Assembly: GCF_000247695.1 (NCBI RefSeq)
Contig: NW_004624779.1
Location: forward strand, 1,547,821 to 1,611,820
DNA: 64,000 bases
Direction of reading: 5' to 3'
Source of the DNA: Heterocephalus glaber
Lineage: Eukaryota > Chordata > Mammalia > Rodentia > Bathyergidae
Shown: piece by piece, positions 49,090 to 61,397 of the stretch
How the letters are laid out: the number at the start of each line of letters is the position of its first letter
Numbering within the stretch: position 1 is the first letter of the stretch
The notes under the pieces: generated by a model
What the model was told of the DNA's origin: nothing
The model's database searches: none
What the model saw: the letters and a program-made list of their open reading frames with translations, nothing else
Position numbers and translations under genes: made by a program

Positions 49090-50085
49090 CCAGAGGAAAA
49101 GCCTAGGCAGCCACACATAATCTGCCACCTGTGGCTTCTAAGACACGCTTTCTAATCCCTCACCTGCACCCCAACATCACTCAATGTGCTCCAGCCACAC
49201 TGGCCTCCTGGTTGCTAGCCCTCTGACACTTGAGGCCTATTCCTACCTTAAGGCCACTCCCACTTCCTACAATGTGTTCCTCCTCAGTATCTACGTGACT
49301 AAACACTTCACTTTCCTCAAATCTTCACTGAATGTTACCTTTTTCCTGACAATCTCATTTAAAATTGCAACCCTTAAGTATTTTCAATCCTCCTCACCCT
49401 GCTCTTTTCCAAGGCATTTAATACATCCTAACTTATATCTGTATATTTGTTCATTTTCTGTCTTCCCTTGATGACATGCAAACTATAAGGATGGGGATCC
49501 TTGTTTCATTCACAGAGGCACTGATAAGGAAAATTTTTAAAGTAAATTTAGTAGATTAGCTATTAAAGTAGTTATGGAGGCAAAATAAGTAGTGTATCCC
49601 TTTAAAAGCTTGCCGTAGCCCACTACTTCTGCTGTGTAAAGTTAAGGTTATATAGCTCCTTTGATCTGTAGCTCCACTATAGATAACATCCTAGCTCTGA
49701 AGAACAAAGTAGGAATCCTTGAACAAACTTGTGATATATGTGCCTTAACTGTCAAGCTTTTAGGACTGTAATCAGTGACAGAAACCACCTGTGTCTAACC
49801 ATTAAACAGGAATCAGAACTTTATTTACTTAACAAAGACCACTAGGGATGACATAATGACTGACAAAAGTATAAAAGGTGATGACAAAAAACGCAGGGGG
49901 GGACTCTGACCAGACCAGTTTCTGGCATCCCAGCTTACTAACAAGTAAAGACCTTTGTTATTTTACCCAAATTCTGTGTCTCTGCATTTCTTTCCACGAT
50001 TCCAAAACAGCACCACAAGAACTTAAAACAATGATGGCAGGTAAAGGTTGCCCATGAATATTTATTTGATGGATGAATGAACTAT
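49090..50085 (+). repeat. L2 split by an LTR
   Basis: L2 3' part 49090-49521 (tgtgctccagccacactggc, cctaccttaaggccactccc, ctcttttccaaggcattt, caaactataaggatggggat) and its tail 50014-50085 (ccacaagaacttaaaac, atgaatatttatttgatgga). The middle 49522-50009 is a later LTR. Confidence 0.75.
49518..50013 (+). mobile_element. Solo LTR (ERV1-type by TSD) inside L2
   Basis: LTR 49522-50009: begins tgataaggaaaatttttaaag, contains tataaaagg near 49871 and a gtaaagacctttgttattt stretch, and ends ccacgattccaaaaca. Exact 4-bp duplication gcac at 49518-49521 and 50010-50013; 4 bp suits class I elements. No coding region follows. The family is not named. Confidence 0.72.
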
Positions 50086-50512
50086 CACTTATAACCTTCT
50101 CCTGTGCCTGCTCAACCTTGTACATGGCACTGTTTGTATCTTCTCCCCAGGCCTTGTAAAGTGCTAACTATGAAGACAGTCATACTAAAATATATACTGG
50201 TTTTGTACTGATTATCTCCAGTGTTAGTCTTCTAACTACTTTTTGTTAATATGCTTTCCTTTATCCATAAAAGCTACTTCAAATAATAAACACAATTCCT
50301 GTTCTACTTCATATCATCCCCTATATCCACAACAGGGTACTCTGTTCTTAAGTGCACTGTCATTGAGGATGGTCACGCAAAACATCTGGTGCTCTGACAA
50401 GGCGAAGGGAGAACAAAATGCTGTCAGGAAGCATATGCCACACAACAACCACGTTGAAACATAAATAATACCTCGAGATAAACTGTTACAAGGTAATGCA
50501 CAAAAAGTGAAA
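50086..50512. other. Unclassified DNA
   Basis: Nothing recognised. Confidence 0.4.
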
Positions 50513-52363
50513 ATCAAGATGAGAAACAAGATGGTGGAGCAGTGAGTACAAACAGCTTAGCTTCTCCAGGACAAAGTGTCTGAAATCTGCACAGTGGCTC
50601 GGAGAAGAACGGAAGAGAGGGGAGGGTACATGGAACAAAGAAGCAACTGACAGAAGAGAAGAAACTAGGATTAAGAGAAAGAGGAGAGGCAGCCCACATC
50701 ACAGAGGAAAAACTGCAGCACTGCAGACTGGGCCTGGCTGGAAGCACAATGAGACTAATAACTACTCTGCTCATGGACCACTGCATCAGGGCCAGGAAAA
50801 TCTTACACAGTTGGGAGACAGCGGGAGGAATGCAAGACTGGATTCTCAAGTGGCCCTCCAGAGACCACGGCTGGTGAGTGACTGTGGTACAAGTGCACCA
50901 GGACACAGCTGCACAGAGAAGGCGCTGGCAGGGACACTACTGTGGGGAAGGGACGGCCATTTGAACCTCGGTCCCACAGTGGCCTTGACAGGTTCACACT
51001 GCCAAGTTCCCAGAAGGGATGAGTGAAGGACAGTCACAGGAGACTGCTGGCAGTTGGACAGCAGACTTGGGGATGGGGGACTGAGAAGCAGGGAATGGTG
51101 ATCATGGACTCAGTTCCTGCAGTCAGACACCAGTTTCTGCCTGAGTTGCACAGGATTGGAGGCTCCCATTCACACCGTGTTCTCCCATTCACCATGTTCA
51201 CTGCTAAAATGAGACCTAAATCAGGGTCTTGTGGTATGTTATTTCTCAACTTGCCCTGATAGGTACCACTGTAACTGTTTTCATGAAAATAATCATAACT
51301 CAGTGGACAATTTGGTACCAGGGGACTTATCTGCCAATCCACCATCACACCCAGGGAAGGGACAGCAAAAGTTCCTAAAGCAAAAACTCGGACTGGATCA
51401 AACTCTGCAAAAATGCCTGCAACCTAGCAGAAAGAGGTCCTGAGTCTGAGCTGACCCATTTGGCAGTGAATCAGAGGAGTAGTCGGGGTGTGGGTACCCA
51501 GAATCCCTGGCAAAGAAGTTATCTGGGATCACATGTGCAATGTCTCATTTGAATATCTAATCTGGTTCCCATCTGACATCTTATTGGTTTAACTTTTTGC
51601 ATGTTTCTTAAGTTATTTAGTAACATGAGCTTATTTTTTTTTATAGTTTCATGTGTATATTAGGTTGCTCATTGACTCTGTCTTAATAGGTGTCTAGGTT
51701 CTCTCCCTTGTCTCAGCTCTTTATCTAGTTTCTTCACTTCAACCCTCCAAGACAATATTATTAACAAATATCTTTATTCTTCTTCCAAACATGTATTCTC
51801 CTCCTCCCAAGTTTTTTAACTTATCATACTTGGCCCCCTCACAGTCACTCCTATCTTCACTAAAGTAATATCTCAATCCTCCCCATCATAAGCCTATGAC
51901 TCTTCCAAATCTTGCCTAGCTTACTGTCTTCCCTATAAGCAAGTTCTGATAACCACAGAGCTTTCCTCAATCACAAAGTTAACTCCTTTCTCCACATCTC
52001 ACCCTTGATCTCACAAAATGTCCTCTGAAAACTCTCAATACTAAACCTTCAACTCAACTGAAAGTACTCCCATAAAATCAGACCCCCACATCAATCTTTT
52101 CTTCTCATCTACCACCAGTCTCCCTTTCAAACCTCTCCCTTTCTGCCTAACACTACTTATCCAAACACTCCCCATTCTCCCTACCCCAAATCACCTACCT
52201 CAATGCAGAGCAACCAAAAATAATGAACAGTCATACTGTACATAGAGAATAGACAAAGGGGAAGAGTAACTACAAGGACTATCTTATAGAAGTGTTATAA
52301 GATTGAGTCTGTGAATGCTGTTATAAATAGAAGCAATTCAAAAAATAAATAAGTAAATAGAAG

Positions 52364-52459
52364 TGGGCCGGGGATTTAGCTCAGTGGTTACACCGCCTCC
52401 CTTGCAAGCACAAGGACCCAAGTTCGATCCCTGGTACCACAAATAAACAAATGAATAAA
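52364..52459 (+). mobile_element. ID SINE in the L1 5' region
   Basis: gggccggggatttagctcag, gttcgatccctggtaccac and an AAAT-rich tail. TSD taaatagaag at 52354-52363 and 52460-52469. Confidence 0.92.
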
Positions 52460-52710
52460 TAAATAGAAGCAATTCTTTTGGCAAAACATATTTAAGTCAA
52501 AATCACTTAAAGTATAACAGAAGGAGTAAATGCTAGCAGTGAACATAAAAAGTTGAAAATTATTTACAGGGAGGTAACATCCTACTATAAAGCTCCATAT
52601 AAGCCACTTCTCTAGTCCCCAACCTGCAGCAAGCATCCCAAAATAAAGAAGCAAAAAAAGAGGGGGACACACAATTGAAATATAATATGTGTGCATGTGT
52701 TTACTTGTAT

Positions 52711-52777
52711 AGACAGAGATAGAGATGGAGACGGAGATGAAGACAGAGATAAAGACAAAGGCAGAGACAGATACAAA
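52711..52777 (+). repeat. Imperfect (GAYAGA)n hexanucleotide tract
   Basis: Repeating gacaga/gagata/gagatg/gagacg units over about 65 bp. In one frame it reads as an alternating D/R/G/D/K stretch that stays open to TAG near 52803. Confidence 0.9.
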
Positions 52778-52849
52778 TATGAGAATGGGGAAAAAATGAA
52801 ATAGAACTCCAACTCTCCCCAAGTCCCCCAAGGCAAAGCAAGGGGTCAC

Positions 52850-53770
52850 AAAGGGAAAACAAAACAAATACCAGATAGCAGAAAGCTATGAAAAATTCTT
52901 AGAAGGGATGAAGAAAATAGATGAGTTCAAAGAGAAAATAAACAAAAGTTTTCAGCAAGTATACCGAATATTCCCATGGTGAATTTCAAGGAAACAGGTA
53001 AAAAACTGAATGAGCTAACCAAAACAGTTCAAAATTTGAAGGACAGATTCAACAAAAATATGAAATCCTTGAAAAGATGTCAGTCAGAAATTCCTGAAAT
53101 AAAAAATAGTATAAAATTCATACATTGCAGAAGTGACCAATATGAAGACAGAGTGTCTGATATTGAGGACAAAATAGTGAGCTACAATAAAGAGTTCAAT
53201 GAAGCCAAAAAGAAAATAAGTGAACAAAAGAAGAATATCCAGAAACTAATAGATAACAACAAGAAGACAAATCTAAGGCTAATTGGAGTTAGAGAAAATC
53301 TAGATGATTGCACAGATGGATTCACTAACATGCTTACAGAGTTATGGAAGAAAGTTTCCCAAATATAAAAAAAAATTTTTAAAACAAGCAAGTGCTGTGA
53401 CAGAACACCAAACAATTATGATGGAAGGAGAAGTTCAAGGTATATTTTTATTAAATTCACAGATATCCAGCAAAAAAAGCAGAATTTTAAAGGCAGTCAA
53501 AGAAAAGCAAAAAAGTCACATATAAAGTTAAACCAATTTAGAATCACAGTAGACTTCTCACCACAAACCCTAAAGGCCAAAAGAACTTGGACTGAGGTAT
53601 TCAAAGCCCTCAGAGCAAATTAACTTTCAACACAGAATAACTTATCCAGTGTAAAGCTATCCTTCAAAATAGATGGAGAAATAAGGTATTTCAATGACCA
53701 GCTCAGAAGATATATGAGTGCTAAACCAGCTCTAGAGAAAGTACTCAACATTCTGGGCAGAAAAAAATCA
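52850..53770 (+). pseudogene. L1 ORF1 remnant (nucleic-acid chaperone)
   Basis: ORF1p coats L1 RNA. Here the frame at 52976-53368 (130 codons) gives a charged coiled-coil-like stretch (KKLNELTKTVQNLKDRF, DIEDKIVSYNKEFNEAKKK) and then the RRM start (LRLIGVRENL near 53277). After a frameshift near 53390 the C-terminal domain follows (RILKAVKEKQKSHI at about 53485, FRITVDFSPQTLKAK at about 53538). There are several frameshifts and stops. The order and spacing match the L1 ORF1 family. Not functional. Confidence 0.75.
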
Positions 53771-53849
53771 ATTTGACACATCTAAAAACACAGAGGAAAC
53801 TAGCAAGGTCAACAATGAAACAACATCAAAAGATAACAATGAAACAACA

Positions 53850-56800
53850 AAAAACATCAGGAAAAGAAAAACAAATGATACATCAACAGATAAAGAAGGC
53901 AATAAGAGTAAATAACCAACACATCTCAGTAATATCTGTCAGTGTTGTTGTCCTCAACTCTCCAATCAAAAAAGACTGGCATACTAGATCAAAAAACACA
54001 ATCCAACAATTTGTTGCATTCAAGAAACTCATCAAGTCCAAAAAGGTATTCATAGACTAAAAATTAAAGGATGGGAAACATTTCATGCATGGGGACCCTG
54101 AAAACAAGCAGGAGTAGCAATTCTAATATCAGACATGGTAAACTTCAAGTTAAAACTGATTAGAGGAGAAAAAATGTCACTACATACCGGTTAAAGGAAC
54201 AATCCAACAAGAGATAGCATTGATAAACATATATGCATCAAATACTGGAGCACATATCTTCATAAAACAAAAACTGCTGAAATTAAAAGATCAAATAAAC
54301 ATAAACACAATCATAGTAGGGGATTTTAACACCCCATTTTTTCAGAGACACATCAACTAAACAAAACACAAAGAAATTTCAGTGCTAAACTATATCCTCG
54401 AACATATGGACTTAATGGATATATACATAATATTCCATGCATCTACAACAGGAACATTCTTTTCAGTAGCACATGATACTTTTTTCAAAATAGACTGTAT
54501 ACTAATCTACAAAGCCTACTTACATAAATAGAAAGGAAGTGAATTCACCTTATGCATACTATCCAACCACTGTGCAATGAAAACAGGAATGGATGACAGA
54601 AGAAATTTTGAAAAAGGTAGAAGGTCCTGGAAAATTAACAACATACTCCTAAACAACTAATGGATCATAGAAAAAAAGAAAGAAGAAATTTTTAAATTTC
54701 TGGAAGTTAATGACAATGACCGTACAACTCAACAAAACTTCTAGGACATTATGAGAGCAGTTCAAAGAGGAAAGTTCATCATAATCAATGCACACATTAG
54801 GAAAACAGAGCAAGCTCAAATAAATGACCTTATGAGAAATCTTAAGATACTTGAGGAACAACAACAAAGCAGCCCCAAACTGAAATTAAGGAGGGAAATT
54901 ATAAAGATGAAAACAGAAATCAATGAAATTGAGGCTAAAAGGTACAGTAAAAAAAAAAAAAAAAAAAAAAAAATCAATGAATCAGAGATGGTCCTTCAAA
55001 AGAATAAATAAAATAGATAAGCCCTTAGCAAGACTCACCAAGAGGGAAAAGACTCACATCAATGCAATTAGAAATGAAAAAGGTTAAATCACAATAGACA
55101 CTGTTGAAATCCAGAAGATACTACTTCAAAAAAACTATATTCCAACAAATTAGCAAATTTTGAAGAAATGACAGATTCCTAGATACATACTAGCTACCAA
55201 AACTAATCCAAGAAGACATAAATGTGCTTAACAACCCAATAACAAGCAATGAAATTAACTCAGTAATAAAGCATCTACTAACGAAGAAAAGCCCAAGATC
55301 TGACAGATTCACTGCTGAATTCTACAAAAGCTTTAAGGATATTATATTATGAATACTCCACAATGTCTTCAAAGAAATTAAAAGAAATAGAAAGCTGTGA
55401 AATTCATTTATGGAAGTAAGTATCACTCTGATTCTAAAACTGGATAAAGACCCAATTTAAAAAGAGTACTATAGGACAATTTCTTTAATGAACATGGAAA
55501 TCCTCAATAAGATATTAGCAAATTGAATCCAGCACATTATCAAAAAGATGATACATCATGATCAAATAGGTTTCATACCAGAGTTGCCACATACATTCAA
55601 CATATGTAAGTCAATAAATATAATATATATCACTTAAACAGGAGCAAAGTCAAAAACCACATGATCATATCAATAGACAGAGAAAAGGCTTTCAACAACA
55701 TCCAACATCCCATCATGATAAAAACTCTGAAGAAAACAGATACAGAAATACCATACATGAATATGATAAAGGCTATTTATGACAAACCAATAGCCAGCGT
55801 TACATTAAATGGGGAAAATCTAAAAGCATTCCCCTTAAAATTAGGACTAAGTAAAGGATGTCCACTACCTACTCTTCTGTGCAACATAGTACTCGAAACA
55901 TTAGCCAGAGCAATGAGGCGAGAGAAAGAAATTAAAGGGAAAGGAAAGAACACATAGGAAAGGAAGAACTCAAATTATCATTATTTGCAGATGACATGGC
56001 AATCTACATGGAACACCCAAAGAACTCCAACAAAAAATCTCTTAGTATTAGTAACCAATTTCAGCAAAGTAGCAGGATCCAAGAACAACACACAAAAAAT
56101 TATTAGCATTTGTGTATACCAACAATGAATCGGATGAGAAGGAAATTATGAAAACAATACCACTGAGTTGCTTCAAGAAAAGTGAAATATCTAGGAATTA
56201 ACCTAACCAAAGAAATGAAAGACCACAAAAAGAAAACTATGGTACTCTGAAGAAGACTGAAGAAGGCATCAGAAAATGGAAAGATGTCCCTAGTTCCCAG
56301 ATAGACAGAACCAATATTGTCAAAATGGCCAAACTTCCAAAACTGTTATACAGATTCAATGCAGTCCCCATCAAAACACCAACAGTATACTTTACAGATC
56401 TAGAGAAAACAATCCTAAAATTCATATGAGCCAGGAGAGACACAGAACCGCAAAATTAATTTTGGGTAATAGGAGCAAAGCAGGTGTCATGGCAATACTT
56501 GACTTTGAGCTATATTACCACAAAGCAATAGTGATAAAAACAGCATGGTACTGGAATAAAACCAGACACACAGATCAATGGAACAGAACTGAGTATACAG
56601 AAACCTCCCCAGACATATTTAACTATTTGATCTTTGACAAAGGGACCAAAAGGATATGTTGGAGGAAAGATACCCTATTCAGCAAGTTGTGCTGGAAAAA
56701 TTGGTTCTGTGTTTGTAGAAAAATGAAACCATACATTAAATTAAAATCGAAATGGACCAAAGGTCTAAACATTAAAACTGAAACATTAAACCTTCTGGAA

Positions 56801-57700
56801 AATAAAGCAGATAAAACACTTGAAGACATAGGTGTAGGAAAGAATTTTCTAAACAGAATCTCAATTATACACAAAATAGCAGCAAGAATCAACAAATGGG
56901 ATTTTATATCAGACTAAAAAGCTTCTGTACAGCAAGAGAATCAGTCAGTAGAGTAAAGAAGCAACGTAGAGAATGGGAAAAAACCTTTCCCAGCTATTCC
57001 TCAGACAGAGGACTAATATCTAGAATATACACAGAATTCAAAAAAAAAAACTAAACCACCTAAAATTAAAATCCAGTCCAGAAGGGGGCTGGAGAAATGA
57101 ACAGACACTTCACAGAAGAAGAAATCAAATGGTCAAAACTAATGTATTTTAAAATGCTCAACAGGGCTGGGGATTTAGCTCAGTGGTGCTGCTGCCTGGC
57201 TCACAAGCGCAAAGTCCTGAGTTCAATCCCCGGTACCAAAAAAGAAAAAAAAAAGAATGTTCAACATCTCTGGCCATTAGAGAAATGCAAATTAAAACAT
57301 TGCTAAAATTCCATCTTACTTCAGAAACAATGGCAATCATGAGGAAATCAAACATAATAAATGCTGGCATGGTTGTGGTAAAAAAGAAACCCTCCCACAC
57401 TGTTGGTGGGAATGCAAACTAGTGCATTCATTATGGAAACCAGTATGGAAATTTGTCAAAGAACTGAGATTAGAAACTCCGTATGACCCAGCTATCTCCC
57501 TACTAGGTATCTTCACTAAAATGCTTAAGTCATCATACTACAGTGATATATGCATACCAATGTTTACAGCAGCACAATTCATAATAGCTAAACCCTGGAA
57601 GCAACCTGTATACTTATTAACAGATGATCGGATAAAGAAAATGTATTATTTATATATAATGCAATACTACTAAGCTATAAGGAATGGCACATGTGAGACA
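53850..57700 (+). pseudogene. L1 ORF2 remnant (endonuclease and reverse transcriptase)
   Basis: ORF2p nicks target DNA and copies L1 RNA. The endonuclease start is at about 53925-54060 (NSPIKKDWHT, FKKLIKSKK). The endonuclease body, around 54120-54480, is broken by stops. The reverse transcriptase is at about 55661-56010: [13 protein letters not shown] near 55668, [17 protein letters not shown] near 55850, and the catalytic FADD at 55984-55995. The C-terminal part is at 56426-57700 (WKNWFCVCRKMKPYIKLK, TPYDPAISLLGIF). Frameshifts and stops occur throughout, so it is dead. An ID SINE interrupts it at 57164. Confidence 0.82.
57153..57266 (+). mobile_element. ID SINE in L1 ORF2, with TSD
   Basis: Body 57164-57255: gggctggggatttagctcag, gagttcaatccccggtacc and an A-rich tail. 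TSD aatgctcaaca (57153-57163) and aatgttcaaca (57256-57266). Confidence 0.94.
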
Positions 57701-58128
57701 TTTGTAGAAAATGGATGCACCTGGAAAATATAATGTTGAGTGAAATAAACCAGACACACAAGCCTAAATACCATATGGTATCTCTCATTTGAGGCAAAAC
57801 ACAAAGATGATAAAGGATGGAGAGCAAGGGACAAGTGGATGGATCTCTTGCAATAGGAAAGTGATCATGGGTGAGGGATGAGGAGGAGGGGAAGGAGAAA
57901 TGAGAGGAATAAAGATGTGCCATGTACAGGATCCTAATAACTCCAATCAAACACTATCTGCCTTAACATGAGCTAAGACAAATGATATCAACAAGTATGC
58001 AAAAGGGGATAGGAGAATCCAAGGTTAAAAAGCTGTAATATGTACATGTAACCACTCCCCAAGATGATTATAAACTGCATGAATTGCAAACATGTACTAA
58101 TAAAATAAAGAACTCAAACAATTTAAAA

Positions 58129-59529
58129 AATATATTAATTCCAAAACATATTTACATATTACTTGACACCACTGGAAAAGGAAAAGTAACCCCCATATAG
58201 TAAATGCTAATCTAAGGGGAAAAAGTATGAATATCACTTTTTACTGTCTGCAAATTTTTCAAATATTGTTATCAATACAATGGTAAAGTTTGATCCACAG
58301 TGTTAAGACCCTTTAAAATAATTCATAAATACTGATATTATAAAATGTCGTACTACACAATAGTATTACAATTTTCCTTTAATGTACATTTCTGCAAAAA
58401 CTTAGAAAATAATTTTATGAGTCTGCTTATTTTCCTTCCTTAAATATTTAGCCAGAAGAATGAAGGGAAAAAATATTTGAAAATATACTTTAGATCTTTT
58501 ACAAATTCCTGATAAAAATTACTGACAATTACTGCTTTTAGAAGTAAACATTCCTAAGATAAATAAGCTGTTTTAGTAAAAGGAAAAAGATGTAAATGAT
58601 CTTAAGAGAAACTAGAGTATTAATAAGCTCCATTTTAAAATGCAGATAATATTGTTCTATCTTTTCATGCTTTACTACTCTAAAAGTTGACATTTTAAAA
58701 TATATAATGGACTAAATTTAATAATTAAAAAGTTATATATCTTGTTTGAATTTTATAAAAGATCATCATTTATATGTTTATTGACTTGGGAAATTAACTG
58801 CTCCCAAAATATCTAACAGACAACAAGGTAATCAAAACATATTCTGAGAAACATGTGGTGGTTCTTTAATATTTCTATGCTTACTAATATGTGCGTGGAA
58901 CTAGAAGATGCAGTGTCTCACCACACAGGGAAGAGAAAAGAGTAACACATCAGAATGGAAGGTCTGTGGGCAAAAGAGCATGAGAGAGGCTGCTGCCTTT
59001 GAGCATCGATGGTGGAGGACTGAAAAAGACTTGCAAACAGAGTAATTAATGAATTCAATTTGAAAGTATTTGAGATCTTTAATTTTTTCCATTATCACTA
59101 CCATCTCATAAAATTGATTTTATACATATATTGTAGGTGGATGTGTATACATATATACATGTTTATGTTAAGAAAAAGTCATATTATTAAATTTGATTTG
59201 ATGGAAAAGAGAGAACAACAAATGCAAAAGGCAGATGAGCAGAGTCAGAAATAACCAAGTGCCTACTAGCCTTAGGATTTGCAGTGCTCAGGTTTCAACA
59301 GAATACAGAAATTTGAAACCATTAAGATTTAGAAATCTAGGTAATACTTGAACCTAAGAAAAAAATTAAATACATACAAAATATTCATAACATGGTACTG
59401 ATATGATACTCCAAATATGTATACATACGCACAGGATGTACTCAAATAGAAAATAAAAACCCACAAAATGAACTGCATGTGAAAAGACAATCTAACTCCA
59501 TAATAATCAAGGAACCACACATTTTTTAA
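58129..59529. other. Unclassified AT-rich DNA
   Basis: Nothing recognised. Confidence 0.45.
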
Positions 59530-59717
59530 AACAAGATGCCACTTCTTACTAGTTCGGTAAAACTTTCAAAGCTTTGACTATATTGTATTGGGAAGGATGT
59601 GAACCAATGACAATGCACACAAACTACTAATGGAAGTGTAAATTGGTTCAGCTACTTAGAAGAACAATTTTAGTAAATATCTAGTGAACTTGACAATGTG
59701 CATTGCCTACAAATTTG

Positions 59718-59841
59718 CATTTCTAGGGCTGGGCCCATAGCTCAATGTCACAGTGTTTGCCTAGCATGCAAGAGGCACTGAGTTCAATCCCAACCACTGT
59801 AAAAAAAATTAAAAATTTAAAAATAAAATTACACTTCTAGG
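59718..59841 (+). mobile_element. ID SINE, classical-loop type, with TSD
   Basis: Body 59728-59831: gggctgggcccatagctcaa, ttgcctagcatgcaagaggc, gagttcaatcccaacc. TSD catttctagg and cacttctagg. Confidence 0.85.
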
Positions 59842-60087
59842 TATAAAATCCTTGGAAAAACATGTACCCATGGATATATAATCAAGAACATTCACAGAAA
59901 CATTATAAATTTGAAAAAAAATTGGGAATTCTCAAAATGCCCACCAACAGAACAAATAAACGTTGCACATCTATAAAAAGGGATCTTACACTGGGTTGAA
60001 TATCCAGAATCAAAAACAAAAAAAAAAAAGAATTTTATAAATCAGAATAAATGGGGAGGTGGCTAGATAAACAGACTGATCTCAAAA

Positions 60088-60216
60088 ACATAATCAGTTG
60101 TAGGGCCGAGGATTTAGGTCAGTGGTTCAACCACCTGCCTTATAAGCGCAAGGACCCAAGTTCGATCCCCGGTACCAAAAAAAAAAAAAAGAGTAGGAAA
60201 AACATAGTCAGTTGTA
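60088..60216 (+). mobile_element. ID SINE with TSD
   Basis: Body 60103-60201: gggccgaggatttaggtc, gttcgatccccggtaccaa and an A tail. TSD acataatcagttgta (60088-60102) and acatagtcagttgta (60202-60216), one mismatch. Confidence 0.94.
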
Positions 60217-60405
60217 ACCTATCAGATTTTCTATCCTTTACCAACACATCATCCCTATAATTACTTATGCAAAACAAGATTAAATTAATATAAAGATAAC
60301 AAAATAATAAATAATTTTTATGAAATGTCAACTAATCTAGGCAATATATGCCCAGTTCTCACAATGAAAAGATTTAACTGACAATGTGTTTAATATAAAA
60401 ATCAT

Positions 60406-60520
60406 AAAAGAATTGGTTAGGGGCCGGGATTTAGCTCAGTGGTTTCAGCGCCTGCTGTGCAAGCGCAAGGACCCAAGTTCAAACCCCGGTACCAAAAAAA
60501 AAAAAAAAAGAATTGGTTAG
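60406..60520 (+). mobile_element. ID SINE with TSD
   Basis: Body 60421-60505: gggccgggatttagctcagt, aagttcaaaccccggtacc and an A tail. Exact 15-bp TSD aaaagaattggttag at 60406-60420 and 60506-60520. Confidence 0.96.
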
Positions 60521-61028
60521 CCTACTATGAGCAAGATACTCTGCTTGCTAGGTAAAACTATATTAGCCACAATTAATGACATCATAAAGATCATCTGTCA
60601 AAGTTAGAACAACTAAAAGTTAACTTCTTTTTTTTAAGTTAACTTCTTAGGGCTTAAGAATAAAGTAGACCTGATCTTAAGTCTGCAATCAGTTTTTTCC
60701 AGTAGCAGTAATGTTTCATGCCAAGCAAGCTTTATTTCCAGCTGAAAATTTAAGCTCTTGCAACTTTCACCTAGGATACAGAAAAATTACCCATTTTTCA
60801 TAATTAATAGGAGCCTGCTGACACAGATTCAAAAGAAACAATTTTTAGCATTTCAGAGATAAAGGACAGTTGGATAAAGACCAATTGCACTGATAGCTGG
60901 TATATGAGATAACGCACTAAACCATCCACTGCATAAATTGCAGGGGAGAAAAGTGCAATTACATTCAGAATGTCAATTTAAGAAATATTATAATTTGTCC
61001 TATTCCAGTTTATAAATTAATAAACATA
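60521..61028. other. Unclassified DNA
   Basis: Nothing recognised apart from a short repeated aagttaacttct near 60618-60650. Confidence 0.4.
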
Positions 61029-61397
61029 TGTTGGCTGGTAATGGTAATATTTAATTGTCAACTTTACTGGATTAAGAGACCCATGGAGAGGTGGCTGGAT
61101 ACTAATCAGTGGGCTAATTCACTGATGTTCATGTGCTGACAGGAGGTAGGGCCCAACTAGAGGTGGGTCACTGGGGCCATGTCTTTGGAGGGTGTACCTC
61201 TCACTGGAGCTCTTCCCCTGTAGCACTCTGCTTCCTAATCAGCATGAAATGAGCAGCTTTATTCCACCATGATGTTCTTGCTTTATGGTCAGCTGAGCAT
61301 GGACTGAATCCCTGAAACTGTGAGTCAAACTCAACCTCCTCCACCTATAAGTTGAGGGTGTCAGTTATTTTGTATGTGCAAGACAAAAACTAATACA
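61029..61397 (+). mobile_element. Solo MaLR-like LTR
   Basis: ttgtcaactttactggatta near the start, agcatgaaatgagcagcttt, atggactgaatccctgaaac, and an end in agacaaaaactaataca match MaLR order. Confidence 0.75.

Larger units (their letters stand above)
50513..58128 (+). mobile_element. Old near-full-length L1, sense
   Basis: 5' end at about 50513 (agatgagaaacaagatggtggagcag, the L1 5' UTR start). The 5' UTR runs to about 52400, with a CT-rich second half (51700-52200). ORF1 remnant at about 52640-53770. ORF2 remnant at about 53850-57700. 3' UTR to a final A-rich run near 58128. It has many stops, so it is dead, but the order of parts is complete. Two later ID SINEs (52364, 57164) are inside. 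A convincing TSD was not found; the target is A-rich on both sides. Confidence 0.8.
59540..60330 (+). mobile_element. Old L1 ORF2 3' fragment, sense, with two IDs
   Basis: Order of phrases is that of an old L1: ggaagtgtaaattggttcag, catttctagg...tataaaatccttggaaaaac, caagaacattcacagaaac, aatgcccaccaacagaacaa. Two IDs interrupt it. The right end is uncertain. Confidence 0.6.

Noticed and set aside
52388..52867. 159-codon minus-strand frame with membrane-like segments
   Set aside because: It spans an ID SINE and the hexanucleotide tract in antisense; it is not a real gene.
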